A stretch of DNA of 64,000 nt from Kordia periserrulae (GCF_003054265.1 NZ_QBKT01000003.1:434001-498000), one strand, 5' to 3'. Counted from the stretch's first letter, positions 7,675-16,686 are shown. Numbers and translations are program-made. Notes: generated by a model not told the origin, from the letters alone.

Positions 7675-8502
7675 ATGAAAAATAAAATAGTAGGACTTTT
7701 AATGACATTAGGACTTTTATCCTCTTGTAAAAATGAAGCAAAAATTGAAAACAAATCCGAATCAGATAATAATATGAAAATAGAATTTACAGACAGTAAC
7801 GGAAATAAAATATCAAAAGAAGAATTAGAAAATTCTACTGGAACTTTCAATTACGAAATTTACGGAATCGAAGGAGTTTCTGATTTAGCAAAATCCTTAC
7901 ACAATCAAGCAAGACAGTTTGGACAAACTGGCGATTACAAAAATGCGATTGAAAAATTAACTCAAGCAAACAAAGAAGCACCTAATTGGCCATATCCACT
8001 TTATGATTTAGCATATACTTATCTACTTCAAGATGATTATGAAAATGCTTTGAAATACTATCAACTAACGGACAAAATTGCACCAAAAGGGTTTTACACT
8101 TCAAAAACAGCGTTACATACTTTGGAGAGAGAAAAAACAGGAGATTTACAAAAAGGACTTTATAAATCTTATCTTTATATTGAATGGATTGACAATCAAA
8201 CCGACAAATCAGAAATGATTAAATTACTTGTTGAAAAATTCCCTTCTTTTGCACCAGCTTGGAAAGAATATTCAAGTTTATTAGATGGTCAGGAAAGACT
8301 AAAAGCAATAGAAAAAGGACTTGAACAAAATCCTGATATGGAAACTAAAGGAATGTTATTAATCAATAAAGCATTAGCATTAAATGAAAATGGTGAACTT
8401 GAAAATGCTACGAAGATTTTGACTAGTGTAATTTTCGACACTAACTCAACTTATGGAAATATTGAGATGGCGAAATTTGCATTAAATAACATATCGCAAT
8501 AA
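7675..8502 (+). CDS. TPR-repeat lipoprotein
   Basis: A 275-residue predicted lipoprotein. MKNKIVGLLMTLGLLSSC is a signal with lipobox LLSSC, so I prefer the ATG at 7675 over the in-frame GTG at 7651 in the spacer. Residues from about 60 onward form tetratricopeptide-type helix pairs: ALxNQAxxFGxxGDYKNAIEKLTQA-like spacing, then PLYDLAYTYLLQDDYENALKYY, and again near the C-terminus (INKALALNENGELENA). TPR arrays bind other proteins. No enzyme motif is visible. It is the last gene of the array. Confidence 0.75.
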   Translation: MKNKIVGLLMTLGLLSSCKNEAKIENKSESDNNMKIEFTDSNGNKISKEELENSTGTFNYEIYGIEGVSDLAKSLHNQARQFGQTGDYKNAIEKLTQANKEAPNWPYPLYDLAYTYLLQDDYENALKYYQLTDKIAPKGFYTSKTALHTLEREKTGDLQKGLYKSYLYIEWIDNQTDKSEMIKLLVEKFPSFAPAWKEYSSLLDGQERLKAIEKGLEQNPDMETKGMLLINKALALNENGELENATKILTSVIFDTNSTYGNIEMAKFALNNISQ

Positions 8503-8610
8503 TAAAGCCTATACTTACGAAAGTCCTCGCGGACTTTCTATCTTGCTAACTTTATTACTTAAACACGCAACGAAATCATACACGAACACGTTATGGGCAA
8601 GCAACTCAAT
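8503..8610 (+). repeat. Last attC-like spacer, with internal hairpin
   Basis: Contains the perfect hairpin AAAGTCC-TCGC-GGACTTT (8520-8537) and ends CATACACGAACACGTTATGGGC, resembling the right ends at 7.65 kb. From 8611 to 8739 I see only AT-rich sequence without genes. Confidence 0.5.
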
Positions 8611-8739
8611 CTTGCTTTGTAATATCCAATAAAATTTTAAAGCTTAAAAATCAACAAATTATAACATATCTGAAAAAAATGAAAGAGCCATTTCAGAAAA
8701 TTTTAAAGCATATAAAATAAATATAGCGGTAAAATTTAC

Positions 8740-9147
8740 TTATGATTCTTCTTCTTTTGGTAGCTCTCCCGACAAATATTGGGTTTCTCCAAAACCAAAG
8801 CTCCAATCGACGTCAGTATTGGTCATAATTGAAACTAGTAAATCTTTAGGTTCTAAGTTACAATTCGCTTGTAAATTTTGAGATAGTAACTTGTAGAACT
8901 TATTTTTGTTAATCGTCGCTCTAGGACTTGTAAAGACCTGAATAACTATGGCTTTTTCACTACGCTCAAAATCCAAACCAGTATCAAGTAAAATCATTCT
9001 TCCAGGTTTATGCTCAGTTACTATTTGATATCGATCTCTTACTGGAACTTTAAAAGCCTCTACAGAACAATCTTGAACAGTATCCATTATATTTTTAATT
9101 TCCTTTTCTGATCTTCCTTCTGTAAGGTCTATTCTAATTAGCGGCAT
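8740..9147 (-). CDS. Tautomerase family protein (Tautomerase_2 type)
   Basis: A 135-residue protein starting MPLIRIDLTEGRS. After removal of Met, the N-terminal proline would be the catalytic base, the hallmark of the 4-oxalocrotonate tautomerase superfamily. The pattern EGRSEKEIKNIMDTVQDCS followed by FKVPVRDRYQIVTEH matches the longer Tautomerase_2 branch, about twice the size of classical 4-OT. The substrate is unknown. It is cytoplasmic and alone on the minus strand. Confidence 0.8.
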   Translation of the reverse strand: MPLIRIDLTEGRSEKEIKNIMDTVQDCSVEAFKVPVRDRYQIVTEHKPGRMILLDTGLDFERSEKAIVIQVFTSPRATINKNKFYKLLSQNLQANCNLEPKDLLVSIMTNTDVDWSFGFGETQYLSGELPKEEES

Positions 9148-9205
9148 TTTTATAAATTTTAAATGCTAATTTAAAATAAAACTTTGAATAAAAAATTATT
9201 TTAGT

Positions 9206-9303
9206 AAACAACAAACAACAAACAACAAACAACAAACAACAAACAACAAACAACAAACAACAAACAACAAACAACAAACAACAAACAACAAACAACAAAC
9301 AAC
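9206..9303. repeat. 7-bp tandem repeat, 14 perfect units of AAACAAC
   Basis: Fourteen uninterrupted copies of AAACAAC fill 98 bp between the tautomerase gene (minus) and the VWA gene (plus). It has no spacers, so it is not a CRISPR array. Other heptad tracts lie at 14134, 20897 and 54125. Perfect units suggest recent slippage; copy number is likely variable between strains. Confidence 0.95.
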
Positions 9304-9396
9304 CATTTCCCAAATCTTTTCCGTATTTTTATAGAAAAAAGAAACGCTGGTAAACTCTTCATCATTTTACTGGCAAGAAAGCGAAAGGAAAACCGA

Positions 9397-10551
9397 ATGA
9401 CTACTATGAATTTTAACTATGGGAAAGGCTTTACGTTTAGTAAACACATTCCCGAAGAAATCTCTCATTTTGAGCGTGTGTTTGATATTTTTAAAGACAT
9501 TCTCACACATACCTCAGGCGATATTGACGAAGCGTTCGATTGGCTTGAAACGCTTGATAAAGAATACGACATTTTTAACGAAGACTATACGCTGCAAGAT
9601 TTTGAAAATGACTTAAAAAAACGCGGCTACATCAAAGAAGAAATCGACCCGAATCAACAAGGAAATCAAGCTGACGGACAAGGAAAAGGGAAGAAGCTCC
9701 TAACAGCCAAACTAGAAGCAGCCTTGCGCTCGTACGCGTTGGATCAGATTTTTGGGAAGTTGAAAAAAAGCGGTTTGGGAAATCACAAAACGTCCAAACA
9801 AGGTGTGGGCGATGAAAAAGTAGGCGATCATAGAGCGTTTCAGTTTGGAGACGATTTGAATATGATCAACATGACGGAAAGCATCAAAAATGCACAAGTA
9901 AACAACGGAATTGGCGATTTACACATCACAGAAAACGACCTCATCGTTGAAGAAACCAAACACAAATCGCAAATGAGTACGGTGTTAATGATTGACATCA
10001 GTCATTCCATGATTCTGTACGGAGAAGATCGCATTACACCAGCCAAAAAAGTCGCGATGGCGTTGGTGGAACTAATTCACAGAAAATACCCAAAAGATTC
10101 GATTGACGTCATTGTGTTCGGAAACGAAGCATGGCCGATTAAAATCAAAGATTTACCGTATTTAAACGTCGGACCGTATCATACAAATACTGTTGCAGGA
10201 TTGGAACTGGCGATGGACATTCTCCGCCGTAAGCGAAATACCAACAAACAAATCTTTATGATTACCGACGGAAAACCAAGCTGTTTAACCTTGCCCAATG
10301 GCGAATTTTACAAAAACAGTTTCGGCTTGGACGAACGCATCGTATCGAAGTGCTTAACCAAAGCCGCACAAGCGCGAAAACTCAAAATTCCCATCACCAC
10401 GTTTATGATTGCGCAAGATCCGTATTTGCGGCGTTTTGTAGAGATTTTTACCGAACAAAACAAAGGAAAAGCATTCCTCACAGGACTGTCAGGTTTGGGA
10501 CAAATGATTTTTGAAGATTACGAAAAAAATAGAAAACGGAGAATACGGTAG
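9397..10551 (+). CDS. VWA-domain protein paired with a MoxR-type ATPase
   Basis: A 384-residue cytoplasmic protein. The C-terminal half (about 185-375) is a von Willebrand A domain: MSTVLMIDISHSM gives the metal-binding DxSxS, followed by the Thr of NTVAGLELAMDIL and FMITDGKPSCLT. The N-terminal half is acidic and unrecognised. VWA proteins next to MoxR/RavA/BchI-like AAA+ ATPases commonly act with them as a chaperone or metal-insertion machine, and the ATPase follows 143 bp downstream. The start ATG at 9397 is followed by a second ATG three codons later. The target is unknown. Confidence 0.8.
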   Translation: MTTMNFNYGKGFTFSKHIPEEISHFERVFDIFKDILTHTSGDIDEAFDWLETLDKEYDIFNEDYTLQDFENDLKKRGYIKEEIDPNQQGNQADGQGKGKKLLTAKLEAALRSYALDQIFGKLKKSGLGNHKTSKQGVGDEKVGDHRAFQFGDDLNMINMTESIKNAQVNNGIGDLHITENDLIVEETKHKSQMSTVLMIDISHSMILYGEDRITPAKKVAMALVELIHRKYPKDSIDVIVFGNEAWPIKIKDLPYLNVGPYHTNTVAGLELAMDILRRKRNTNKQIFMITDGKPSCLTLPNGEFYKNSFGLDERIVSKCLTKAAQARKLKIPITTFMIAQDPYLRRFVEIFTEQNKGKAFLTGLSGLGQMIFEDYEKNRKRRIR

Positions 10552-10584
10552 TTGTTTTACAGAGATTGTTGTGTAGTTTAAAAT

Positions 10585-10680
10585 GTAGTTTCAAACTTTT
10601 CTCGACTGCGCTCCTTTAGACAAACAGTAGCAAATAAAAAAGTAGAAGATTCTGAATCAAGTTCAGAATGACGTTTTAAA
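10585..10680. repeat. Dispersed intergenic repeat fragment
   Basis: Contains TTCTCGACTGCGCTCC and GATTCTGAATCAAGTTCAGAATGACG, a type of sequence often scattered between genes in Flavobacteriia. A related piece in inverse orientation (CATCGAGCGCAGTCGAGATG) lies at 43312-43331, and a similar CTTCGACAAGCTCAGCATTC at 20724-20744. The first two share the CTCGACTGCGCTC core. Their role is unknown. Confidence 0.5.
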
Positions 10681-10694
10681 AGAATAAAAAAAGC

Positions 10695-12146
10695 ATGCAA
10701 AAAGAAATCACATTCAAAGAATTAAAAGAATCCGGTTACAAAGACAAAACCATCAGCGAGGAAATTCAAGCGAATCTCATTGCGCGAATCAAAGCCAATG
10801 AACCTATTTTTGAAGGTTTGTTGGGCTATGAAGACACGGTCATTCCACAATTGAAAAAAGCTTTGTTGGCAGGACATCACATCAATTTATTAGGATTGCG
10901 CGGACAAGCCAAAACACGCATTGCGCGCAGTATGGTGGATTTGTTAGACGAATACATGCCCGTCGTAAAAGGTTCTGAAATCAACGATAGCCCGTTTCAT
11001 CCTATTTCAAAATATGCGAAGGATGTATTAGCAGAACACGGGGATGAAACACCGATTTCGTGGGTGCATCGTTCAGAACGTTTTTACGAAAAATTAGCAA
11101 CGCCAGACGTAAATGTCTCAGATTTGATTGGTGATATTGATCCGATAAAGGCAGCAACGTTGAAGTTACCCTATTCGGACGAACGCGTGTTGCATTACGG
11201 CATGATTCCGCGTGCGAATCGTTCGATATTTGTGATTAATGAATTGCCCGATTTACAAGCGCGCATTCAAGTGTCGTTATTCAATATTTTACAAGAAGGC
11301 GATGTGCAAATTCGTGGTTTTCAGCTCAGAATGCCGTTGGATATTCAGTTTGTATTTACGGCAAATCCTGAAGATTACACGAATCGTGGAAGCATAGTTA
11401 CGCCGTTAAAAGACAGAATCGGCTCGCAAATATTTACACATTATCCAAAGTCCATTGCGTTGGCGCGAAAAATTACGGAACAAGAAGCAAAGGTTGCTGC
11501 GGAAGATAAATCAGCGATTAAAATTCCAAATTTGGCGAAAGATTTATTAGAAGAAGTAGCGTTTGCAGCGCGAAATAGCGAATATGTAGATGCTAAAAGT
11601 GGTGTAAGTGCACGTTTAACGATTAGTGCGATGGAAAATTTGATGGCAGCCGCAAAATTACGTTTGATAGAAACAGGAGCAGCGCAAACCACCATTCGTT
11701 TAGTGGATTTCGTTTCGATTATTCCTTCCATCACGGGAAAAATTGAATTGGTATATGAAGGTGAACAAGAAGGCGCAGATGAAGTGGCAAAAATCTTGAT
11801 TGACAACGCAGTTATGACACAGTTTGAAGACATCTTTCCACGCGTACCCAAACTCGAAAAAGAAGGCGTAAAAACCACGTATACGGACGTTGTGAATTGG
11901 TTTGAAGATAATTTTATCGAGCTAAACTACACAGATACCGATGAAGAATTTTACGCAAGTATCAATGCGGTAACACCTTTAAACGAAATCATTAAAGAAT
12001 ACGCGGCGGATTATAGCGATGAAGACAAAATTTTCTGTAAAGAACTAATTTTGTGGGCGTTGACCATCAACAATAAGTTAGATCGCTCTGAGAACAGTTC
12101 GGCGTTTACCATTGATTCTGCGGGATTTGGGAAGCATTTTTTCTAG
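10695..12146 (+). CDS. MoxR/BchI-like AAA+ ATPase
   Basis: A 483-residue cytoplasmic AAA+ protein. Walker A is GLRGQAKT (about 67-74). The Walker B-like stretch IFVINELPDLQ and then a sensor-1 region VFTANPEDYTNRG follow, as in magnesium-chelatase subunit I and MoxR ATPases, including the ILQEGDVQIRG insertion. The lysine and threonine for ATP binding are present. It follows the VWA gene in the same direction; the two probably work together, with ATP hydrolysis by this protein and cofactor or substrate handling by the VWA partner. The substrate is unknown. Confidence 0.82.
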   Translation: MQKEITFKELKESGYKDKTISEEIQANLIARIKANEPIFEGLLGYEDTVIPQLKKALLAGHHINLLGLRGQAKTRIARSMVDLLDEYMPVVKGSEINDSPFHPISKYAKDVLAEHGDETPISWVHRSERFYEKLATPDVNVSDLIGDIDPIKAATLKLPYSDERVLHYGMIPRANRSIFVINELPDLQARIQVSLFNILQEGDVQIRGFQLRMPLDIQFVFTANPEDYTNRGSIVTPLKDRIGSQIFTHYPKSIALARKITEQEAKVAAEDKSAIKIPNLAKDLLEEVAFAARNSEYVDAKSGVSARLTISAMENLMAAAKLRLIETGAAQTTIRLVDFVSIIPSITGKIELVYEGEQEGADEVAKILIDNAVMTQFEDIFPRVPKLEKEGVKTTYTDVVNWFEDNFIELNYTDTDEEFYASINAVTPLNEIIKEYAADYSDEDKIFCKELILWALTINNKLDRSENSSAFTIDSAGFGKHFF

Positions 12147-12170
12147 ATAAAAGCACATTTCAACTCATAT

Positions 12171-12216
12171 AAAAAATGTTTCCGCAAAATCAGCTGATTT
12201 GTTGGAAACATTTTTC
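12171..12216. terminator. Bidirectional terminator between ATPase and lipase genes
   Basis: AAAAAATGTTTCC and GGAAACATTTTT form a strong stem around a CAGCTG-containing loop, with A and T runs on both sides. The genes on either side converge on it. Confidence 0.85.
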
Positions 12217-12275
12217 TTAACAATAAATAATAAATGAATAAATAAACTGATTGGCAAATCACCATTCAAAAAGAA

Positions 12276-13559
12276 TTAGTGATTTTCTTGCGCAAGCTGC
12301 ATGGCAGCTTCATCAATTTTTTGTAAATCAATTTTTGCAATCGATTTTACCGCTTGTTCGTACGGTTCTGGCGTGATTTCTGTCGTAGGTTTATTGTTTT
12401 CTAAAATCGTTTTATAAGCGTTCATAAATTCTTCAATATTCAGCAACTTGTAATATTCAGTTACATGCTGCGTTCCTGCCTGAGCGGCAAATCGAACCAA
12501 ATTGCGCAAGTATACCGCATATTTTCCCAACGCAAGTGGCAATACCAATCGGATGTATTTTAATTTTTTGGAAATTTTGTCGTCAATATCGTGATTAAAC
12601 TTGCCTTGTAAGGTTTTTGAGGGTGAAATTTGCTTGTAACGATTCACGGGAATGCCTGCTATATTTTTGGAAGACAAGGCATTTAACGCTGCAACGGTAG
12701 CTAAGGTTCCTGTTAAAACTTCTGCAGGATTGGCGTCATTTGGTTGTTTGATATATTGGTCATAAATAGTTGGGATTTTTGCCAAATTGCCCTTTTCCCA
12801 CGCATGTGGCACAATATCTAAGGCATTAAGCTGACTCAAGTAGTATATATTTTTTGCTTTGATTTGTTTTTCATAATACGAAGCAAATCCTTCATCGCCA
12901 GGCGTTGGTCCTGCCGTTGGAAATGCACCAATAGTTGTTTTATTTGCGGTATCCCATTCACTTTTGGTATCAACTAAATACATAGCAAGTGTAGGAGAGA
13001 GCGCTCCACCCAAACTGTGTCCAGCCACCGCAATTTGTAGCTTTTCAGAACTAGTTTGAGTATTTAAAAAATTCTTCAAAGCAGTGAGTAACGAATCGGT
13101 TGCTTTGTCGGTCATGTTTAGTAAAATATTGAGTCCAGTATGCGTTCCCGTAGAAATATTTCCGGAACTCGGAACGCCTGTAATTAATTCCCAAGAAACA
13201 CTTTTATGTACCGAAAAATCTTCTGCCAACCAACCGTACGGTGAATTGATATTGGTGCCTGCAATAGCAATCACAATGGTATTTTCAGTTTCGTTATAAT
13301 ACATTCCCATCGTATTATCTGCGTGAACCGACTGAGAAGTTGCGTTGTTTGCGTACACAATTGGTCCCCAAATGGCTTTCCAATTCCCGATAATAGTAGT
13401 AGTTTCTGTAAGAACGTCATGTGCGACTTTGGTGACGTAATTTTGCATTTCAATCATGCCACTTTTACAATCGGTTTGAGACCAAGACAATCCAGAGGCA
13501 GAATTAACGGAAAACGATAAGCTATAGATTTGCTGGAGGAGTTGTGGAGTTATATTCAT
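12276..13559 (-). CDS. Lipase class 3 family protein
   Basis: A 427-residue alpha/beta hydrolase. The nucleophile elbow is GHSLGG with Ser182, preceded by the strand LQIAVA. The oxyanion region IAIAGTN lies near 97-103, and NALDIVPHAW near 245 and NHDIDD later offer the catalytic Asp and His. This matches the Lipase_3 family, which hydrolyses triacylglycerols or related esters. There is no signal peptide at the N-terminus, so the protein would be cytoplasmic or exported by an unusual route. It converges with the ATPase gene and diverges from the small T9SS protein gene. Confidence 0.82.
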   Translation of the reverse strand: MNITPQLLQQIYSLSFSVNSASGLSWSQTDCKSGMIEMQNYVTKVAHDVLTETTTIIGNWKAIWGPIVYANNATSQSVHADNTMGMYYNETENTIVIAIAGTNINSPYGWLAEDFSVHKSVSWELITGVPSSGNISTGTHTGLNILLNMTDKATDSLLTALKNFLNTQTSSEKLQIAVAGHSLGGALSPTLAMYLVDTKSEWDTANKTTIGAFPTAGPTPGDEGFASYYEKQIKAKNIYYLSQLNALDIVPHAWEKGNLAKIPTIYDQYIKQPNDANPAEVLTGTLATVAALNALSSKNIAGIPVNRYKQISPSKTLQGKFNHDIDDKISKKLKYIRLVLPLALGKYAVYLRNLVRFAAQAGTQHVTEYYKLLNIEEFMNAYKTILENNKPTTEITPEPYEQAVKSIAKIDLQKIDEAAMQLAQENH

Positions 13560-13723
13560 TGTGTTTTTTCATTGTGAGAATTAATACGATACTTACAAAT
13601 TAACAGCTAAAAAAAAAGAACAAATAGAAGATTTTCACGCGAATATAGAACCACGTAGTTTTACTGATATATTAAATTTTAGAGAATGAATGTTAAAAAA
13701 AGGTCATATTTCTAAATAATTAT

Positions 13724-13731
13724 TACATTTG
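13724..13731 (+). promoter_or_regulatory. Bacteroidota-type -7 box (TACATTTG)
   Basis: TACATTTG fits the Bacteroidota -7 consensus TAnnTTTG exactly, 23 bp before the GTG start at 13755. No clear -33 TTG element is visible at the expected spacing. Confidence 0.5.
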
Positions 13732-13754
13732 TGAATACACCAAATCTATAACGA

Positions 13755-14084
13755 GTGAAGCGAACATTACTTTTCCTTATTTTACTAGTTTCTTTCAGTA
13801 CGGCAACTGTTGCCCAAAGTACTGCGACTTCTGAGTTTGCTTCAACTACGGAAACGGTTTTTACCATTTCACCTAATCCTGGTGTGAACGAATTAAACAT
13901 TCGACTTTCTCAAAAAACAGATGCTGACGTAGAGGTGTATAATTTGTTGGGAAGAAAAATCTACACAGGAAAATTAACCAATATTCACAACGCAATTGAC
14001 ATTTCTTCATGGAAATCAGGTATTTATTTAGTGAAAGTCATCACTGATAAAAAATCGATTACCAAGCGTTTTGTAAAGAAGTAA
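13755..14084 (+). CDS. Very small secreted protein made almost only of a T9SS type A sorting domain
   Basis: A 109-residue protein starting at GTG 13755. MKRTLLFLILLVSFSTATVAQ is a Sec signal peptide. After a linker of about 15 residues, the remainder (from FTISPNPGVNELNI to GIYLVKVITDKKSITKRFVKK) is a type A T9SS C-terminal domain, with the usual NP, NLLGR and GIYLVKV blocks. There is thus almost no passenger. It could be a decoy or competitor for the secretion machinery, a remnant of a larger protein, or a functional small surface protein. It is alone, in front of a heptad repeat. Confidence 0.85.
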   Translation: MKRTLLFLILLVSFSTATVAQSTATSEFASTTETVFTISPNPGVNELNIRLSQKTDADVEVYNLLGRKIYTGKLTNIHNAIDISSWKSGIYLVKVITDKKSITKRFVKK

Positions 14085-14133
14085 TTTCTATTAGTTTATA
14101 GGTTTATGAGTTTAGAAGTTTATTAGTATATAA

Positions 14134-14182
14134 ACCCAACACCCAACACCCAAAACCAAACACCAAACACCTAAAACCCAAC
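14134..14182. repeat. Degenerate 7-bp tandem repeat (ACCCAAC/ACCAAAC)
   Basis: Seven units of seven bases with point differences. The tract overlaps the stop codon and last codons of the thioesterase gene on the minus strand, so changes in copy number could alter that C-terminus. Confidence 0.8.
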
Positions 14183-14716
14183 TTTCACTTTATATTTTTC
14201 CAAATCAGCTAAGTAGTCGCTTGGAACAAAATCTTCTCTGTCAAATTCTTCTTTGCGTTTGCGTTTCGTTTCAATACGTTTTACAGCTTTTAAAAAGCGT
14301 TTTATCGCAGTAGTGTCTTCCAGTAATAAGCCGTCTACTTCCACACCATTACCTTCATCATCGCGTGCCACCATCGTAAAATAGGAAGAATTACAATGTT
14401 TTACGACACCAGTTTGAATATTTTCCGCTTCAACGCGAATACCCACAACCATGGAAGTACGTCCTACGTAATTGATAGAAGCTTTCATCGTAACCAATTC
14501 GCCCACTTCAATCGGATTTAGGAAATCAACCGTATCTACCGAAGCAGTGACGCAATACGCTCTTGAATGTTTAGAAGCGCACGCAAAAGCAATTTGATCT
14601 AACAATGAAAGAATATAACCTCCGTGAATTTTTCCGTTAAAGTTAGAATAGGAGGGCAACATCAATTCTGAAATTGCCACGCGCGATTCGGACGCAGATT
14701 TATAATGTATACTCAT
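14171..14716 (-). CDS. Acyl-CoA thioesterase, hotdog fold (YciA/BFIT type)
   Basis: Hydrolyses acyl-CoA to free acid and CoA in the cytoplasm. The 181 residues contain the hotdog signature NFNGKIHGGYILSLLDQIAFACA with the conserved N, GG and D, followed by TASVDTVDFLNPI and VGRTSMVVGIRVEAEN, as in the YciA/ACOT family. The C-terminal ~50 residues are lysine- and glutamate-rich. I chose ATG 14716 (MSIHYKSAS); a longer reading begins at GTG 14737 but adds seven residues atypical of the family. The 3' end runs into a heptad repeat. Confidence 0.88.
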   Translation of the reverse strand: MSIHYKSASESRVAISELMLPSYSNFNGKIHGGYILSLLDQIAFACASKHSRAYCVTASVDTVDFLNPIEVGELVTMKASINYVGRTSMVVGIRVEAENIQTGVVKHCNSSYFTMVARDDEGNGVEVDGLLLEDTTAIKRFLKAVKRIETKRKRKEEFDREDFVPSDYLADLEKYKVKVGF

Positions 14717-14784
14717 AGTGCTTTTTTTAGAAGACACTATAAAAATACAGCTTCTTTCATTAAAATCGTAGTATGTGGTAGTGA

Positions 14785-16449
14785 TTATTGCACTTTCAAC
14801 GCTTTTACCGCATTATCCATAAACTCTAAACGCTCTTTAATTTTGTTGCGAATGTCTTCGGGAGAGAATCGTTTTTTCTGAAAATCAGGATCTATAGACC
14901 AACGTAGGCTGTCTTTTTTATAAATTTCGCCAGAGCGTAAAATTCGAATCAATTCTTCGGTTCTTCCCAAAATGTTTTCATCAGATAAAACGGCCTTTTT
15001 GCCATTTGTTCCGTTTCTCCATTCAAAATAACGGTCTTTAAACATATTGACATTTTGAGCGGTTTTCATATATTCTTCCATCAATAAAAAACGGTTGAAT
15101 CCAAGTTTATTTCTGTATTTTGGATTTCCATACATGAGTTCGCTGTCAGGACTATAAATACTAGTACCAACCCAAGAAGAACATGGCGTTTCAGCTCTGC
15201 AATATTGCGCGCCTACAGGCGAATAAATATAACACCACGGATTGTTGCCATAACACACATAATACGGTGTTCCAAATGCCCAAATAAAATCCCAAATTAC
15301 AGGTTCTAGCTTGCTTTCTTGGTTCAAGAAATAAAACACATTTTTTCCATTGTAATAACTATCAGGATTGGCAAAAACATCGGTCATGATAAAATAGTCA
15401 ATCTCCGCTTCTTCAGCGACGTTTGCTTCCCAGTTTCCTCCTTTTTTTACTTTAATTTCATACGCATTAATCGTTTCTTGAATATGCGCTTTTTGTTTGT
15501 CGGTAGCATCTTCACTATCAGGATATTCGTACTGAAACGTTCTTCCTGAAATGGTTGTAAAATCAGGTGAATTGTCAACTTCTTTTACGATAAATCCGCC
15601 ATCACTCTTTTTAGGCGTATTTACATGATTTTTTCCTCGTTCAATTTTTTCACCATAGGTGTACAATCCCCAATATTCTCCATTTAAAAATACTTGTACA
15701 TGTTTACTTTGTGCGCCGTAATGCCCCATTTCCGCATAACTGTCATACGCTACTTTATTACATAATTGCGAGGTATCTACCCAATTGGCAATCATTACCC
15801 ATTTATGACTGTCAGGCATGCCCATAATTGACAGTGGATTGTCTTTTCCAAAATTTAATGAAAAACTCTTTTTAGGAAATGCCATACTTCCTTGACCGCG
15901 CGCATGGATGGTTCCAGAAGCTGATTGATGTTCTCCAGACAAGCTATACCAACCATTCGGCATCGGAACGTCATAAAACTTAAAATCGGCTTCTAGGCGA
16001 GTCCTGTCTTCAGGAAAATCACCATTTTTTACAGTAATCACCACATACGGAATAGGCGAAGTGGCGTCATATATATAATCTACATCGCGTGTAATTGTTT
16101 TGCTGGTTCCATCGCCCAAAAGCGTTACATTGAGGTCCACATCTTGGTTGGAAAACGTTTTAAATTTGACTAGTTTTTTTATATCAACAGCAAATTCTTT
16201 GGCAAGTTGCAGCGTATCATTGGTGTAAAGCGTTTTTCCTTCGTCACTAATGGTATAGGTATATTTTGAAAACGCATCTGTGTCTTCCAAAGAAACCGTC
16301 AGTAAGGCATTTTCATCATCAATCACCGTAAGTGAATCTTCTGTAGTACTATACGTTGTTTTAAAAAGGACGATTGGTTCTTTGTCTTTTTTACAGGAAG
16401 TTTGCAATCCAATACTAGCGATTAAAAAATAAAAAAGGAGACGTTTCAT
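14785..16449 (-). CDS. CotH-kinase family lipoprotein
   Basis: A 554-residue lipoprotein (signal with Cys19 in LQTSCK) carrying a CotH-type protein-kinase-like domain. Visible blocks are GQGSMAFPKKSFSLNFG, the WVMIANWVDTSQLCNKVAYD region, GLYTYGEKIERGKNHV, the acidic-residue block DYFIMTDVFANPDSYYNGKN and PVIWDFIWAFG, where CotH proteins have their metal-binding aspartates. The N-terminal ~150 residues look like beta-sandwich repeats. In spores CotH phosphorylates coat proteins; in Bacteroidota the outer-surface relatives are often near polysaccharide genes and their targets are unknown. It is transcribed divergently from the VIT/VWA gene. Confidence 0.8.
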   Translation of the reverse strand: MKRLLFYFLIASIGLQTSCKKDKEPIVLFKTTYSTTEDSLTVIDDENALLTVSLEDTDAFSKYTYTISDEGKTLYTNDTLQLAKEFAVDIKKLVKFKTFSNQDVDLNVTLLGDGTSKTITRDVDYIYDATSPIPYVVITVKNGDFPEDRTRLEADFKFYDVPMPNGWYSLSGEHQSASGTIHARGQGSMAFPKKSFSLNFGKDNPLSIMGMPDSHKWVMIANWVDTSQLCNKVAYDSYAEMGHYGAQSKHVQVFLNGEYWGLYTYGEKIERGKNHVNTPKKSDGGFIVKEVDNSPDFTTISGRTFQYEYPDSEDATDKQKAHIQETINAYEIKVKKGGNWEANVAEEAEIDYFIMTDVFANPDSYYNGKNVFYFLNQESKLEPVIWDFIWAFGTPYYVCYGNNPWCYIYSPVGAQYCRAETPCSSWVGTSIYSPDSELMYGNPKYRNKLGFNRFLLMEEYMKTAQNVNMFKDRYFEWRNGTNGKKAVLSDENILGRTEELIRILRSGEIYKKDSLRWSIDPDFQKKRFSPEDIRNKIKERLEFMDNAVKALKVQ

Positions 16450-16616
16450 GGTGTATCAATTAAAGTTGGTTTGTTTTCTTTCAATTAAATATAGTTGAAA
16501 AACACATGAAAACAGTTAAAATGAATGGCAATGTGTTGTAAATCAGGTGAAAATACGTGGAAAAGGGGAAGTGTGATGTCTTTTTTTCACTTTCATGAGA
16601 AATAATAGGTTGCAGT

Positions 16617-16686
16617 ACGAATTCTAGATAGCTCACAACGAATACTAAAACAACTTAAATTTTACAGCAGTTTCAAAGGATATTTG
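16617..16686 (+). promoter_or_regulatory. Shared 70-bp control region, copy 1
   Basis: ACGAATTCTAGATAG at 16617 and ACGAATACTAAAA at 16638 are direct repeats spaced 21 bp apart, followed by GGATATTTG (ending 16686). The same arrangement, the same length and almost the same distance to the ATG (38 bp) recur at 19935-20004. GATATTTG matches TAnnTTTG at seven of eight positions and may be the -7 box. Tandem sites two helical turns apart are typical of LytTR-type regulators; that link is inference. Confidence 0.65.

Noticed and set aside
4353-8610. Array as a classical integron (IntI type)
   Set aside because: No integrase gene is in the window and the terminal cores deviate from the RYYYAAC/GTTRRRY consensus, so only attC-like is claimed.
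9206-9303. Possible CRISPR array
   Set aside because: The 7-bp units are contiguous with no unique spacers; it is a simple tandem repeat.
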